From assembly GCA_904066235.2 (NCBI GenBank), contig CAJFCV020000003.1:8060001-8124000 (forward strand): 64,000 nucleotides of DNA. The letters run 5' to 3'. This DNA is from Bursaphelenchus xylophilus (lineage: Eukaryota > Nematoda > Chromadorea > Rhabditida > Aphelenchoididae). A program made the translations under genes and the position numbers. A model generated the notes under the pieces. That model had not been told where the DNA came from. It saw only the letters and a list, made by a program, of their open reading frames with translations, and did not search any database. Each line of letters opens with the position of its first letter. Within the stretch, counting starts at the first letter, position 1. Below are positions 1 through 11,664 of this stretch, piece after piece.

Positions 1-3000
1 GTTGTTGTAGCATTGCGGGAGAGGGTTATAAAAGGGGGAGAGCTTGAGTTGAGTGTGGAAACTGGAGCTGCTTAAGCGTCTTGCCCTGCGACGGCGGTTG
101 CCGGTTGCTGGAATCGACTGCTGCGAACGTATCCACGCACTCCCGAGGGCATGTCAGTGGTGCGAGAGGCGCTGTGCCGTCGTCAAGTCGGGGACCCACA
201 GCGCGTTGCAAAGACATGCGCCCGTGGCCTGGAAGACCACAAGGCCGTCTTCACAGCGCATAAACCGGGAGCTGAAAGTTGATTTGATTAGAATTACAGT
301 TGATTTTAGTCTTTGGGGATAAGAAAATAATAGCAAAGGTGGTCATTAAAAGTAGAAACAACTAACGACTTGTTTCAAACTCCGTCTGGGCTCGTTGAGA
401 TACCCGTTGAAGCAGTTGTAACGTCGAATGTAGTGGCTCGTTCCGTTTCGTCTGACCGATTATAGGGCTCACGCAAACACCTGAACCATTAACCAATGCT
501 ACCTTTCGTGTCTCACTGAAAATTGCCCATATTAATCGCGTAATCGGGCGTGAATTCCGCGTATTGGTCGCGAGAAACATGTGAAATGCAATACCCAAGA
601 CTTCCGGCGCTGATCAAGGAGCCCAACGAAAGTCGCAAAAAACATCTGACTAGCCGGAAAAGCGGAAGAAAGGCGGGCCAAAAAAGTCGCCCCAGACCGA
701 ATCGCGCATCAATTTTACACGTATCACTGAACTTGGGCCCATTCTCAAATAAAAACGGGAATGGCGGGCGACGAGGGCACGCCAATAACAGTTCCCCACC
801 CCCGGCGACAGCCTCGACTTCACGCTACTCCCCCCACTTGATATTGGAATGAGGAGGAGCGGCCGTATGTCCTCTCCTTTCGCCATGAAATTCCCCCTCC
901 ATTTCATACCTCAACAATTTGCATCGTGAGAATACACCATATTTACAGCATATAGAAGAAAGCGGGAACAGGGAGAGCACCTTGGCCCCGTTCTCCCGTC
1001 CCCCCACGTTCTTCGCCGGCTTTCCTCTCGGCCCCGCGGGCAAATTGTGGCCCGACCTTGGCGGACTCAGGGCGGAAAATCGCTGTAGCCCCTTGGACAA
1101 TTCGGCGGCGTTCCGGCATGAATCCGCATGTGTTCGCAGCCCCTCAGGGCACGTCATTACACCGGTGGAGGCCGAGTGTAACAGAGCGGGTCATTGGCTA
1201 CAAATGGAAGGAAATTGGGGAGGAGAGGAGACAAAAGAGCGAGATTTGTGGTCTCCAAGGAAGACGGGTGGGGTAAGAGGCGACCAAAAAATAAAAATTT
1301 GTCCGGAGGACGGTAAAAACTTTATTTTTCTCTATTCAAAACTCACTTAATCCCATAAAAGCCTCATAAGTTTAGCTAAAACCTGAATATTATATAAAGT
1401 ATAAACAACCGATGATGTGGCTATGTAAACACAAAATGCATAAAAAATGCGGGAAAACATTGCAAAGTGCAGATTGACCTCTAATGCAGTTATGCTGCAA
1501 AAAAATTCATGAGAAACTGAATTAAATCTCGCTATGTTTAAAAGACTGTAACATTATAGCAGTTACATTTTTTACAGCCATTTTTGATGGGAAAATAAAC
1601 TGAGGGTAATTTGTCATTTTCAGTCTCTGAACCCCAACAAAGATTAGTGATCTTTGACCGCAAATATTGCCCATGAGACCCATAAAAATGGCTGCAAATC
1701 TCCCCTCCAGACAGGTACAACCATTGTCACATCCATTCCCAACGTAGTCTCATAAATGATGAGATAAAAAGAAGACTTTAAGGGCCGGAGCAACAAAGGA
1801 CACGAGCATCACTCAAAGGCTCTCGAAAATAATTAAAATTCCACTCAAGTCGTTAGTTAACCTGTGCCCTTAAATGCAGCCCCCGGAACCTCAACGGCGC
1901 GCCAAGAAAAACGGGCCCCGCCAGTCCGGAAAGTGTCTTTTGAAATGGTAAAAAAGAAAGTTTCTGAAAGGAAAATGACCCGGCTGTCCCTGGCCGAACA
2001 CGCCGGAGGTGATAAACATCGGGAGCAGCCAGAAAAGAAGGCCAGGTTCTGCAGCCCCAATAAGGCAATGGACTTTTGAATAAGGTCAAAAAACACCGGT
2101 TAATGAAACATGACGGGGCCGAGACTGGGATGTAAATAGATAAAGGGGAAAGTGTAAGTGGATTAGAGAGTGGTTTGGGATGTTTTGAGATTAAAGGAAT
2201 CCGAGGAATGAAGAAATTCCGGGCTGAGCATCCGGAGAAACGGCCGTAAAATCGTCAATCCCATAAACCCGAGAAATCGCCGGATATCGAAAATATATAA
2301 GACAGCTCTGATCATGATCTTCTCCTCTCTTTGTGAGAAATTAGACGACGCGTAAATAAGCGGAAATCGAGCTGAGGAGGTATTTGGACGGGTTTGAGGA
2401 CTGGCTGGCGATCAAAACATGACACTTAGACAAGTGTCTGCATGCCCAAGAGAACCCCATGCATTCCCACAATCTCCCCGAGGACCTCCGGCTGTCGTAA
2501 CAAAGTGCCCTCCAGGCCTCTTCTTTCCACCGTTTTCTTGACTCACCACAGGTAGAAGGAGCCGAAGATCTTCTTCTTTATCTCTTACCCCCTCGGGGGA
2601 ACGCTGAGGGAAACCACTGGCGGCCAATTAATCACCAACCGGGGAGCAGTGCAGATGAAGGTGAAGATGGAGGGGGATGGGGGTGGCAGCTAACGTAATT
2701 TGTCAGGACTTCGAAGCATTCAACGTGATTTATCATGAAACTTCGATTCGAGTTCCGAGCCGAGAAAGTGCAAAGACGTCAGGAAATAGTTTAGAAGACG
2801 TTTGGTGACAAACTTGTCTCCAGGGAATCCAAAATGTTGTCAAAATATGATTAAATCGCGTGGGATCAAGACATTTGGCTTTTATAAATAAAAAAGTGTA
2901 TTATTTTCGCCGGAAATCGGATTTCTCGTAAATAAAGAGGACCTTATGATAACCATGACATCTTTATGAACGGCCATAAAGTTCGGCATCTTCTTCGGAG

Positions 3001-5712
3001 CACAGATCCCCCTCAGAGAACGGCTCCTTCGCCGGGGCAAGGAGACGTTTATTGAGGAAGGAGAAACGGCGAATTTAAAAAAAAAAGAAAAACGAAGAAA
3101 CAAACCCTCCAGGCTCCGCTCCGTCTTTCTGCACCTTCATGAAGTCGCCCGCAACTCAGGCTGTGCCCGAAATTTGAGCACCTTCTATTACGAACGCATC
3201 AGGCCAGGGGGAAAGGCGCAGCCCAGAGTCCCGCAAAATGAATGTGGGAGCGGCCGGTCGGGGCACGATGGGAATCAGAAGAAGATGCGTACCGAATATC
3301 ACGCCAGAAAGGGGAATCTCTGCACTTGACGTTTTGAGTAAACATCAAGTCGAAGAAGTCCAACGGTACGTGGAATCGAAGCATTTTGGGGGACAAGTGG
3401 GATCATGCGGAAGGAAAAATGGCAAAATTTTTTTAAAAATCAAGAAATAGCATTAAAGTGCAATTACAGTAGTAAATGACACAAAAAACAATCCCTATTT
3501 TGCAAAGAAAGCTCTTTAAAAGTAAATAAAAAACTTCTTGAAGCCCCCATGTATCCATTTCAATGATGATAATCAAATATTCGGACGGCAAAAACAAGAC
3601 GGGACATCTTTAATAAAATTTCTCCTCTACGTGCATTTACAACAACCAGCAAGACAACTTTACATTTTCAGAATTCCACCGTACCTGTAGAACAACAGTA
3701 CGCAAGGTCCGGAAGTCTAGTGCAAGGTTCTCACAAGGCCAACATAATGGTTTATGTAAGGCGGTCAAGGCAAGTGTGAAGCCGTAAACAAAAGCGCTGG
3801 GCCAAGAGTTCAAAGAACCATGGCCAAAAATCTCGAAATCCGCGGATTTCGAGGTTCTTAGACAGCCGGGTAATCCGCAGATGCATCCACAAGTCCTCCA
3901 GCCGTCAGAGGAACCAGTGTTGAACGTCATCCCCTGCGGCGGATAATTCCGCATAACGGGCATGGGCCCGGGACGGGCGGAGCAGTCGATTGGGCGCTCA
4001 TCGCTCTCCCCTCATCTCCTTTTCATCCACTACGCCGCAGAAGGAAGCGAGCGGGAACAGAACAGAGAACTAGTATTCGAAAAAGGAGGGGGAGATATGG
4101 CCAAGTGCCCAGCGGATTATTTACAGCCCGCACGGTCCATGGCCTCATGGACGGCGGCCGAAACAAACATCTGCATGATGAAGGGGCGACTTTTTCGTAC
4201 TAGTACCAAAATTGCAGGGATTTTGTCGACGAACCGGCTTAAAATCAAACTCCATCTATTTCTACCAGCCTAAAATTTAACAGTCACGCTCTATATTAAA
4301 GCTAGATGCCTACTGTTTAGACGCAAATACTGTTCAATGACAAAAACCCGACTGAAAGCACCCCAAAAAAGATACGTTGTCCATCCGTATCCGGAACAAA
4401 TTGACCGCTCAACTTTGCGGCCATTGATCACCCGCCTGTCAGAGAATTCCCTCACGGCCTTATAACCACTCAGCGCACGACTAGTTGAACCCATGCAAAC
4501 ATAATGCAACCTGGTCATCCGACACCCTAATGCCCATCCTCGGCCCCAAACATATCCGTTTGGCATCCGATTCGAAGTACAGGAAAGGCTTTGCAGTCAT
4601 TTCCTGCATTCCGCTACGGTAAGGCCGCTTTCCAAACAAAAGAATCGGACCGCCGAGATACGGTCGGGGAGGGGAAAGTATGACTTTCATAAAGACGATT
4701 ACACGTATCACTCTTGTTTGATTTAAAGTTATGTCAACATGGAAGGTCTAGGGCCTCCAAATTAATCCCCTTCGTAATTTCGAAAATCGAAGCCGATCGA
4801 AAATCAAACGTCTATAAGGATTACAACAGGTTACAATTATTTTTTGAAGGTATTTGACAAGAAACAGATCTCAAAAGAACCATGAAACGTGCAGGACATA
4901 AGAAATAACACTTTTGAATGTGCTTAAGGGCTTAATCCATGGGGGATTCATATGACATGAATCTTTTAGACTCTCTAAACCGAAAACGCCTCCGATGATA
5001 TAAAGAGATAAAATATGTTTTATCCAAAAGTTACTATATGCAACTACTACAAGTTTTTAGTGACAAAAAGGCTCTGTTATCGACCTGAAACCCTCAAAGG
5101 AACGGTGTTGGCCCTCAATCATTAGTTAGGGTCATTTGCCGACCAAAACATTGCCTTACCCACCAACCAAAAATCCTCAAGGATCGAAAATTTCAGATGT
5201 CCCTGCAACAGTCTTCATGCCGCAATAGACCAATCCACAAACTCAAACATCATGTTAAACAGAAGAACTTCCAGTAATTGCTTAAAAATATTAATTAATT
5301 CACTATTAAAAATTGGACCTCATGTCCAAACAAACATTTGAGCGCTCACGTCCGAAAAAAGTAGTGCCCAAACTGAACCGAAGCGGGAATTTGAAGCATA
5401 TTCATGACCATTGAAAGGACATGAAATTCGGGGAAGAGATCTCGTGTCAGATCTGGTATGGCTCTCCAAGTGTCCACTAAGTATAATATAATTTGCAAAG
5501 GAGATGTAAAGTTGGTAAAAAAATGTTCTTTGAAATAATTAGGCCTCAAAACGACTCTTTACTGCCGAAACTACAATTTATTAGACAAGGGGCTCAAGCA
5601 TATCTTTGTATAAAATGTCGCCCGCCTTCTTCAGAACACTAGGGCGCAGCTGGCCGTCAGTAATGTTATTTTTATTTCCAAAAACAGTCTTGGTGTTGTA
5701 AACTTGCGCAAA
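1..5712. other. Long gene-poor region upstream of the S9 peptidase gene
   Basis: I see no chain of exons with good splice sites and no recognisable protein in this stretch. Parts of it (about 600-1300, 1880-2080, 3000-3400 and 3950-4200) are GC-richer than the rest and hold open frames of up to about 140 codons, but these are rich in Arg, Pro, Gly and Ser, overlap on both strands and are not flanked by convincing splice sites, so I treat them as chance frames. No tRNA-like cloverleaf or long inverted repeat stood out by eye. It probably contains regulatory DNA for the gene that starts at 5713, or for a gene to the left of the window. Confidence 0.6.
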
Positions 5713-8551
5713 ATGTCTCAGAAACAAGTGAAACCTTTCGGATCTTGGGATTTTTCACTTCCTACTAGTTTTGTGACCTCAGGGGAATTCAAAGGATTTC
5801 CTGAACTTCAACTCACTCAAGGTTTGTATTTATTTTGATCAAAAAATACACTATCATTTCAGATGGGACTGTTTATCTTCTCAAACAATTGAGTAGCAAT
5901 GGAAGCCGAGTATTATTTAGGAAAACATTAGGTTCAAGTGATTTTGAGAGGGTTCCAGTTGAGGATAAGATCAAAAATGGAGGTAGGTGCTATAATATAA
6001 AAGTTGTAATAAATTTGGCTAATTATTCAAAGTGTAAAATGTCAGTGTTGGAAGTTAATTTGACAGTTTTTTAATCTGACGTCAACTTGCCGTCAAACTG
6101 CGTCATTTTCGGCATTTTGGTTCTTTCAAACACGAGTTTAGCATACATTATGATGAATATCATTAATATTGGTCGTAACTTGTTTTATTGCTTATTTCAT
6201 CAGAAATTTGGTTCCTAAAAATTTTAAATTAGTACGATTTTATAGCAAAAATTTACAAAAATTTTCTAAAAACTTCAATTTGACAATCAAAATGCCAGAA
6301 CAACTTGACATGACGAAAATGCTGCTTCAAGTTAACGACATAACATCCCTAGTTTATATGATGCTCCTTAGGACTTAAGCTTTGTTTCCAGTTAATGCGT
6401 ATGGTGCTCTCTCGGTCTTTGCCCGCAGCAAGGACGAATTTGTTTATACCAGCCCATCAAAGATCACTTGGGTTAGACATGGAGAAAAGAGGAGCTTCCA
6501 GGCCGAGAAGAAAGAGTTGGGTGATTTGAACATTTACAAGGATCATGTTTATGCGCTCGTGGAGGATAAAAACGTCAGGCCGTCGACGCAGTCAATCGCG
6601 AGATTTGATTTTAATAATCCGGAAGATGAATTGACAATTGCTGAAGGATATGATTTTTATGCGTCACCAAGAGTCAGTCCTGATGGTCAATATCTCTTGT
6701 ATACGGGTTGGAACGATCCTAACATGGTAAGAGGTTGGTGGTTATAGGCCTTTTTATCAATTTTTATATTGTACTAGACTCTTATATATTTGCCTAAAAT
6801 TTTAGCCATGGGATGCGACTACTGTTCACCTTGTCGACCTTAACAAAAACCCAAAGACTAGTATACGCGTTCTCCCTCATGATGAGAAGGCTCTCACCAA
6901 TTATCAGGCCATTCAATGGGCTCCAGATTCGAAATCATTTTATTTCATCAGCGATCATGAAGACTCTTGGATAATCTATAACTACAATATTGAGAACAGT
7001 GAGTGCTTTTTGGTTGTCAAATTTGTTTTCTTTATTTTTGCATTACACCAAAATTTTTGATATTACACTTGACGCTCTGAGATTATTTTTAGTTTTTTGC
7101 AGATTTCATTCATCGCGTGGCTTCTGTTCACGGTGCAGATCTGGGAGACGCAATTTGGCAGATTGGGGATGACAAATTTTATGCGGTAAATGAGAATTAC
7201 GTAATCTACAGTGCCAATGAAGTGTTGTTCAAGAAGAATGTGAAGACAGAGGAAGTGTCATCTATTGAAATTCCTGGTTTCAATACGTTTAATAAAATAT
7301 TCATTGATTCCAATGATAATGTTGTGTGTTTAGCACAAGGCCCGGTCAAAGGGGATACCGTTCTTCATATAACTCAGGACGTAAGTTGATGCTAATATAA
7401 TATAATTAATACAATTTTATTCGATTTTGATAATAATAAGATTGATGTTTAGAATCACCTTCACATCCTTGATCAAGCCTATGACTCGACGGTTTTGGAG
7501 GAATATGGATTTGGCGAATATAAACTACTAAATTATGATGTATTTGATGAGAAAACCGGCGAAAAATTTGTGATCAGCGGCTACTTTTACTCTCCAGTGG
7601 TGAGTTATAAAGCACACGGGAGAGTATCCGTATTTTAGAAGTTAAAATTAATTTTTGCTTACACTGATGTTATGACATCACATTTTTGTTTTAGAACCCC
7701 CATTTCGAAGGACCTCCGGATGAGAAGCCGCCAGTCATCCTAATGGCCCATGGAGGTCCTACAGCCCAGACTAAACCTACATTTGACAAGAAGAAGGCCT
7801 TCTATCAGTCCAAAGGCTTCGCGATTTTCGATATTAATTATCGAGGATCCACTGGAAAAGGGCGCTACTTTAGAGATGCCTTATATGGAAAGTTCGGCCA
7901 AGCAGATGTCCAAGATGTGTGTGATTCGATCAAATTCCTATCAGAGGGAGGTCCAGCCTTAGAATTCATCAATCCGGATAAAGTTTTCATCACTGGCGGG
8001 TCAGCTGGAGGATATCTTCTCCTAAGGGCTTTGGCCAGAAATCCCGAGGCATTCCGAGCCGGCGCTTGCTCGTATGGATTTTGTGATATATACGCATTGT
8101 GCTCTGAAGATCATAAGTTTGAGTATGCATACAATTATGCACTGATTTCACCAAAAGAAGACAGTAAGGTAAGGAAATATCATAGATATCGTAGATGTTA
8201 ATTTAGACATGGGAAGAAAGAAACATGACCGATAAATTGGACCGAATTAAGACCCCGTTGATGTTATTCCACGGTAAAGAAGACCCTGTGGTCCCATACG
8301 CTCAGAGCATTTCGATTTATGAAGCCTTGAAAAAGAATAATATCCCAACTGGCCTCGAACTCTTTGAAGGGGAAGGGCACGGATTCAGAAGCAAGCCAGT
8401 CATTGAGAAAGTACTGGATACTACTTACAACTTCTTTTGTGAAGCTCTGGGGGTAACTCCTGGCAAGTCGGAAGCGTTGCCACCAGGAAAATCCATCAAG
8501 TTGCCCAATCAGGCGGTCAGGCTGGCCCTCAAAGCTGTTGCCAAGATATAG
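5713..8551 (+). CDS. S9 family (prolyl oligopeptidase-type) serine peptidase
   Basis: Eight exons: 5713-5821, 5863-5982, 6392-6726, 6806-6998, 7103-7380, 7453-7599, 7695-8168 and 8207-8551. They join in frame to 666 residues. The N-terminal two thirds look like the beta-propeller of S9 peptidases (for example [12 protein letters not shown] near residue 180). The last 270 residues are the alpha/beta-hydrolase domain. The catalytic triad is visible: Ser about 497 in GGSAGGY, Asp about 578 in HGKEDPVVP, and His about 610 in EGEGHGF. The segment [16 protein letters not shown] is typical of the acylaminoacyl-peptidase/S9C side of the family. These enzymes cleave short peptides or remove blocked N-terminal residues. 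No signal peptide or membrane segment is seen, so it is probably cytosolic. Family is certain; the exact subfamily (C. elegans DPF-5/6-like or APEH-like) is not. It is the first gene of a possible three-gene operon. Confidence 0.92.
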
Positions 8552-8580
8552 ATTGTTGCTAATAATATTTTTACAGTGTA

Positions 8581-8586
8581 AATAAA
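8581..8586 (+). terminator. Poly(A) signal AATAAA of the S9 peptidase gene
   Basis: A perfect AATAAA lies 30 bp after the stop codon and 120 bp before the start of the next gene on the same strand. This close spacing is what is seen between genes of nematode operons, where 3' end formation is coupled to SL2-type trans-splicing of the downstream gene. Confidence 0.6.
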
Positions 8587-8705
8587 TATAGTAATCCTGT
8601 TTCCCAACTTTTGCAGTCGGTTTTGATCGAAGTTTTTCCCGCAACGAAAATTGAATTCTTGGCATAATGTCGAGGTAATAATATTTTTCCATTTTTTTTC
8701 CGAAA

Positions 8706-9965
8706 ATGGCGCAGAAACTGAAAGGTATACTTGCACCAAACCAATGCTTCTGGGGAGCAGCGTTGGTATATCCAATATACGATTTAGTTTCGCAAAGTAA
8801 GTTGTCCATATAAAATTTATTTGTTTAGCCACCAGAGACGATGATAACAGGTTCGCGAGATTCCTGTATCTCGACAGAAGTAATTTCAAATGGACCGAGA
8901 AAAATATAAACTTGTTTGACGATGAATTGATCAGGTATTCGGAAGAAAAAGATGACGACTTGTCCGGGGCAAAGGTGAGGTCAAACATGATATTATTGAA
9001 TCTTTAGATAAACGAAGTATTTTTGATAACAAGGTTTTTACCGATCTAGGTTTGCATTTCAGGTGATATTTGCCGTTCATCCCGGCCTTCACGATTATGT
9101 TCATGGACTTTTTTCGGCGAAAGGAGGAGCTGAGATTGATATTGCAGCACGGATATTGGTGGACAATGTGGAAGAGTTTAGGAGTATTTTGCCAGAGACT
9201 GTCAAAAGGTATGTTCATACTTACTTTTATTATCTGTTGAGTTTAGGTTGACAGGGAATTCATTGACATCACAGCAATTGAATTTGATCTCAGATAAAGA
9301 ACTAAATTTGTTAATTTTGCCAGATAACGCTAAACGATTTATTTTTCACAGATGTATAGTCAAAGCCTCAAAGTAAGTCTATAGACTGATTTATTGAAAA
9401 TTTATTATAGATTTAATTTAATTATTATACTTTGTGTTTCAGCTTTATCTACATGTTCGTTGACTCGCTGGCTAGCGTTTTTTCCTTTATGGTTACTTAT
9501 CCCGTGTTTCTCTTTCTGACACCGAAAATAGGGCCAATCGCAAGTTTAGTGGTTGTTCCTTTGCTTGCCACAGGTTTTTTCTTCTTCATTTTGAGGTCAA
9601 TGTGTAATTATGCGGTGGATTCTCATTTGGATCAACAAGCTACTGAATTGTAAGGCTTTATGGTGTTTTTGGCGGTTGCAAAATGGAGCCAAGAAGAATT
9701 GGTCAATTTTAATTGGATTTGTATTCTTACCGATAAACTTTACAGAGATGAGGAGCTGTTGAAAGGAGCATACCGATACCTCGAGATCTCTCAGAAATTC
9801 TGCCTTCTGATGAACCGATTGGCCAAGAAAGACCGAGGGCATCCGTTTTCAGCCGATGGGAATCCTACAGACACTTCCACGCCATTTGCATATCGTCTTG
9901 GAGTTCTCAAAGACCGGGAAAAGGCGAACAAAGAACAAGCTAGGAAGACAAAAAAATATGTTTGA
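8706..9965 (+). CDS. Diverged TMEM177-like membrane protein (tandem paralogue of the next gene)
   Basis: Six exons: 8706-8796, 8829-8974, 9063-9208, 9352-9372, 9443-9649 and 9746-9965, giving 276 residues. The fourth exon is only 21 nt long, but both its splice sites are good and it keeps the frame. The protein has an N-terminal hydrophobic stretch (WGAALVYPIYDLV), a pair of strong membrane segments about 140-205 (FSFMVTYPVFLFL and VVVPLLATGFFFFIL), then a soluble tail. The tail pattern (GAYRYLEISQKFCLLMNRL, then SADGNPTD) parallels GGIEYYVKLLKRHQLL and TPAGD in the neighbour at 10084, and both proteins share V-Y-P-I-Y near the N terminus. TMEM177 is a mitochondrial inner-membrane protein that stabilises COX20 during assembly of cytochrome oxidase subunit 2. 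The paralogy is my inference from these matches and gene order; overall identity is low. Middle gene of the possible operon. Confidence 0.72.
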
Positions 9966-10083
9966 AATGTTAATTGTTTCTTGTTGATAAAAAGTAGGGC
10001 TCTAATAGTGTCCACCCTGAAATGATCACATTCATATCAATATCTATGAATCTGTTTCGATTGGTATATTGTAGTAGGTGAAG

Positions 10084-11361
10084 ATGAGTAAGCCACCGCC
10101 GAAACAGAGCAAACCTCCGATAACTCTCCCTCTGGACAAGTGGATTCTAAGCACATGGGGTCGGAGGTTCAGAATTGGGACATTAGCGGCTACAGTTACA
10201 GTATACCCAATTTATTATTTGATTGTGAATGGGCCCTTGGCTAAATACCGGTTCAAAACGAAAGTCGATGCGGATTCAATATTGCCAGAGAGGTTGGAAA
10301 AGTTGGTCAGCAAGGTAAAAATGCTCCTTTGATAAATATTCTTTGTGTTTTAGGAACTACAAGACTTCAAGGACAGAGAAGCAAGAGCCGATAAGGATAC
10401 TGTAATCAGCTTTTACATTCAAAAGGATCTCAGTTAGTTGAATGTTACGTGTTTAGAGGGGTTTAATCTTTAGAGAATTTGGACACGGTTGCCGTCGGTT
10501 CTTTGGGAGTTCGATTTGGCGCTCATATTGGTTTACCTTTGCCAGCCAGATTTGATAGCCAAGAACAAGCCAAATCTTACTGCAAAGAATACCTGGAACC
10601 GCTGAAAGTCCTCAATAAAGATGTTTGTGTGGTATGGGACACCAAGTTTGGCGATGAATTAATTGGGACCTTCCATTTGTCAGATAATGTAAGTTTTGTC
10701 ATTGGTTTGATATTTCATAAATAATTTAGGCCCTGAGGTTCCTAATCGCACGAGATATCCTGACTAGAGAGGGTTATCAGGCATACGCCAATGCCGCTAT
10801 ATCATGGGCAACGTGGACAGCCTTCAGTTCGCTTCTCACTTACTGGTTGCATCTACGGAAGAGCAAAGGTTTCTTCAGATTTTTTACAATATACACCATT
10901 ATTACTGGACTGGCGGTATGGGCACATATTGAGTGGCATAAGTTGTATAGGTAAGGAATGGATTTTGAAGTCGGAGTCTGACTATCAAAGTGATGTTGTG
11001 TTGCCAAATTAATATAATCTTTACAGATATATGAACGATATCCACTCTGATTCGACTGCTGCCAAGATCTCGGCTTCACATTGTCTTGGAGGCATTGAAT
11101 ATTATGTGAAATTACTCAAACGTCATCAGTAGGTTTAGTATAATATAATTTTTTATAATTTTTGCGTGAGTTCCTGAAAGCAATTAATAATTGTGTTGTA
11201 GGCTCCTCCGAAGTGTAATGGACAATGGCTCACTGACATTTACCCCAGCCGGAGACAGATTTGGAGCTCCCACCAAATTTGTGGTCAGATATTCCGGGAT
11301 CAAAGACATCAAACAGGAGTTCGCCGAGCTTGCCGAACTCTCCGAGGGAGACGTTTTCTAA
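10084..11361 (+). CDS. TMEM177: TMEM177 homologue, mitochondrial COX20/COX2 assembly factor
   Basis: Six exons: 10084-10314, 10354-10432, 10474-10688, 10730-10950, 11027-11128 and 11202-11361, giving 335 residues (human TMEM177 is about 311). The features match the family: an N-terminal segment with VTVYPIYYLIVNGPLA, a middle domain with GSLGVRFGAHIGLPLP and FHLSDNALRFLIARDI, two membrane helices about 205-250 (ISWATWTAFSSLLTYWL and FFTIYTIITGLAVWA), and the C-terminal signature HCLGGIEYYVKLLKRHQLLR followed by FTPAGD. TMEM177 stabilises COX20 in the inner mitochondrial membrane. The start codon lies just after a possible trans-splice acceptor (TATTGTAG), 118 bp after the stop of the upstream gene, which supports operon expression. 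I am fairly sure of the family. Confidence 0.85.
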
Positions 11362-11664
11362 TTGTTATTGTCTAGTTAGGAACTTGTTATAAACATATTC
11401 ATTATTACTTTATTGGCGGCACTGTACGTAGACTTGTAAAGGTATATTTCTTTTAATTATTCCTGAAGTATAATTATTGTGAAAGTTTTCCGACAATCTT
11501 TTGAGAGTTTTTTAAAAATCCTGGGCAGTAAGGGCAACTGAGATACGTAATATTCACCGGTGAGCATAAAATAAGACCTAACAAAATGAGTTCTCATCAA
11601 GCGTTAGCCATGTACAATTCGAGATTACTGTAGAATGCAACAGATCAGAACTCATCTTGTTATT
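11362..11664. other. Convergent 3' flanks of TMEM177 and the KDM6 gene
   Basis: This AT-rich gap of 303 bp separates two convergent genes and should hold both 3' UTRs. TTTATT at about 11409, which reads AATAAA on the minus strand, could be the poly(A) signal of the KDM6 gene; if so its 3' UTR spans most of the gap. No other structure was seen. Confidence 0.5.

Larger units (their letters stand above)
5713..11361 (+). other. Candidate three-gene operon (S9 peptidase, TMEM177-like, TMEM177)
   Basis: Three genes lie head to tail with only 154 bp and 118 bp between stop and next start, while the other genes of the window are separated by several hundred bp to several kb or lie on opposite strands. 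An AATAAA lies in the first gap, and a possible splice acceptor immediately precedes the last start codon. In C. elegans, intergenic spacing of about 100-150 bp is the hallmark of operons resolved by SL2 trans-splicing. The operon is inferred from spacing only. Confidence 0.5.

Noticed and set aside
919..1350. 143-codon open frame on the plus strand
   Set aside because: GC-rich block open in several frames on both strands, no splice context, no recognisable domain, and overlapped by an opposite frame of similar length.
8264..8988. Long open frames antisense to the S9 peptidase and TMEM177-like genes
   Set aside because: They are mirrors of conserved coding exons on the plus strand and encode nothing recognisable.
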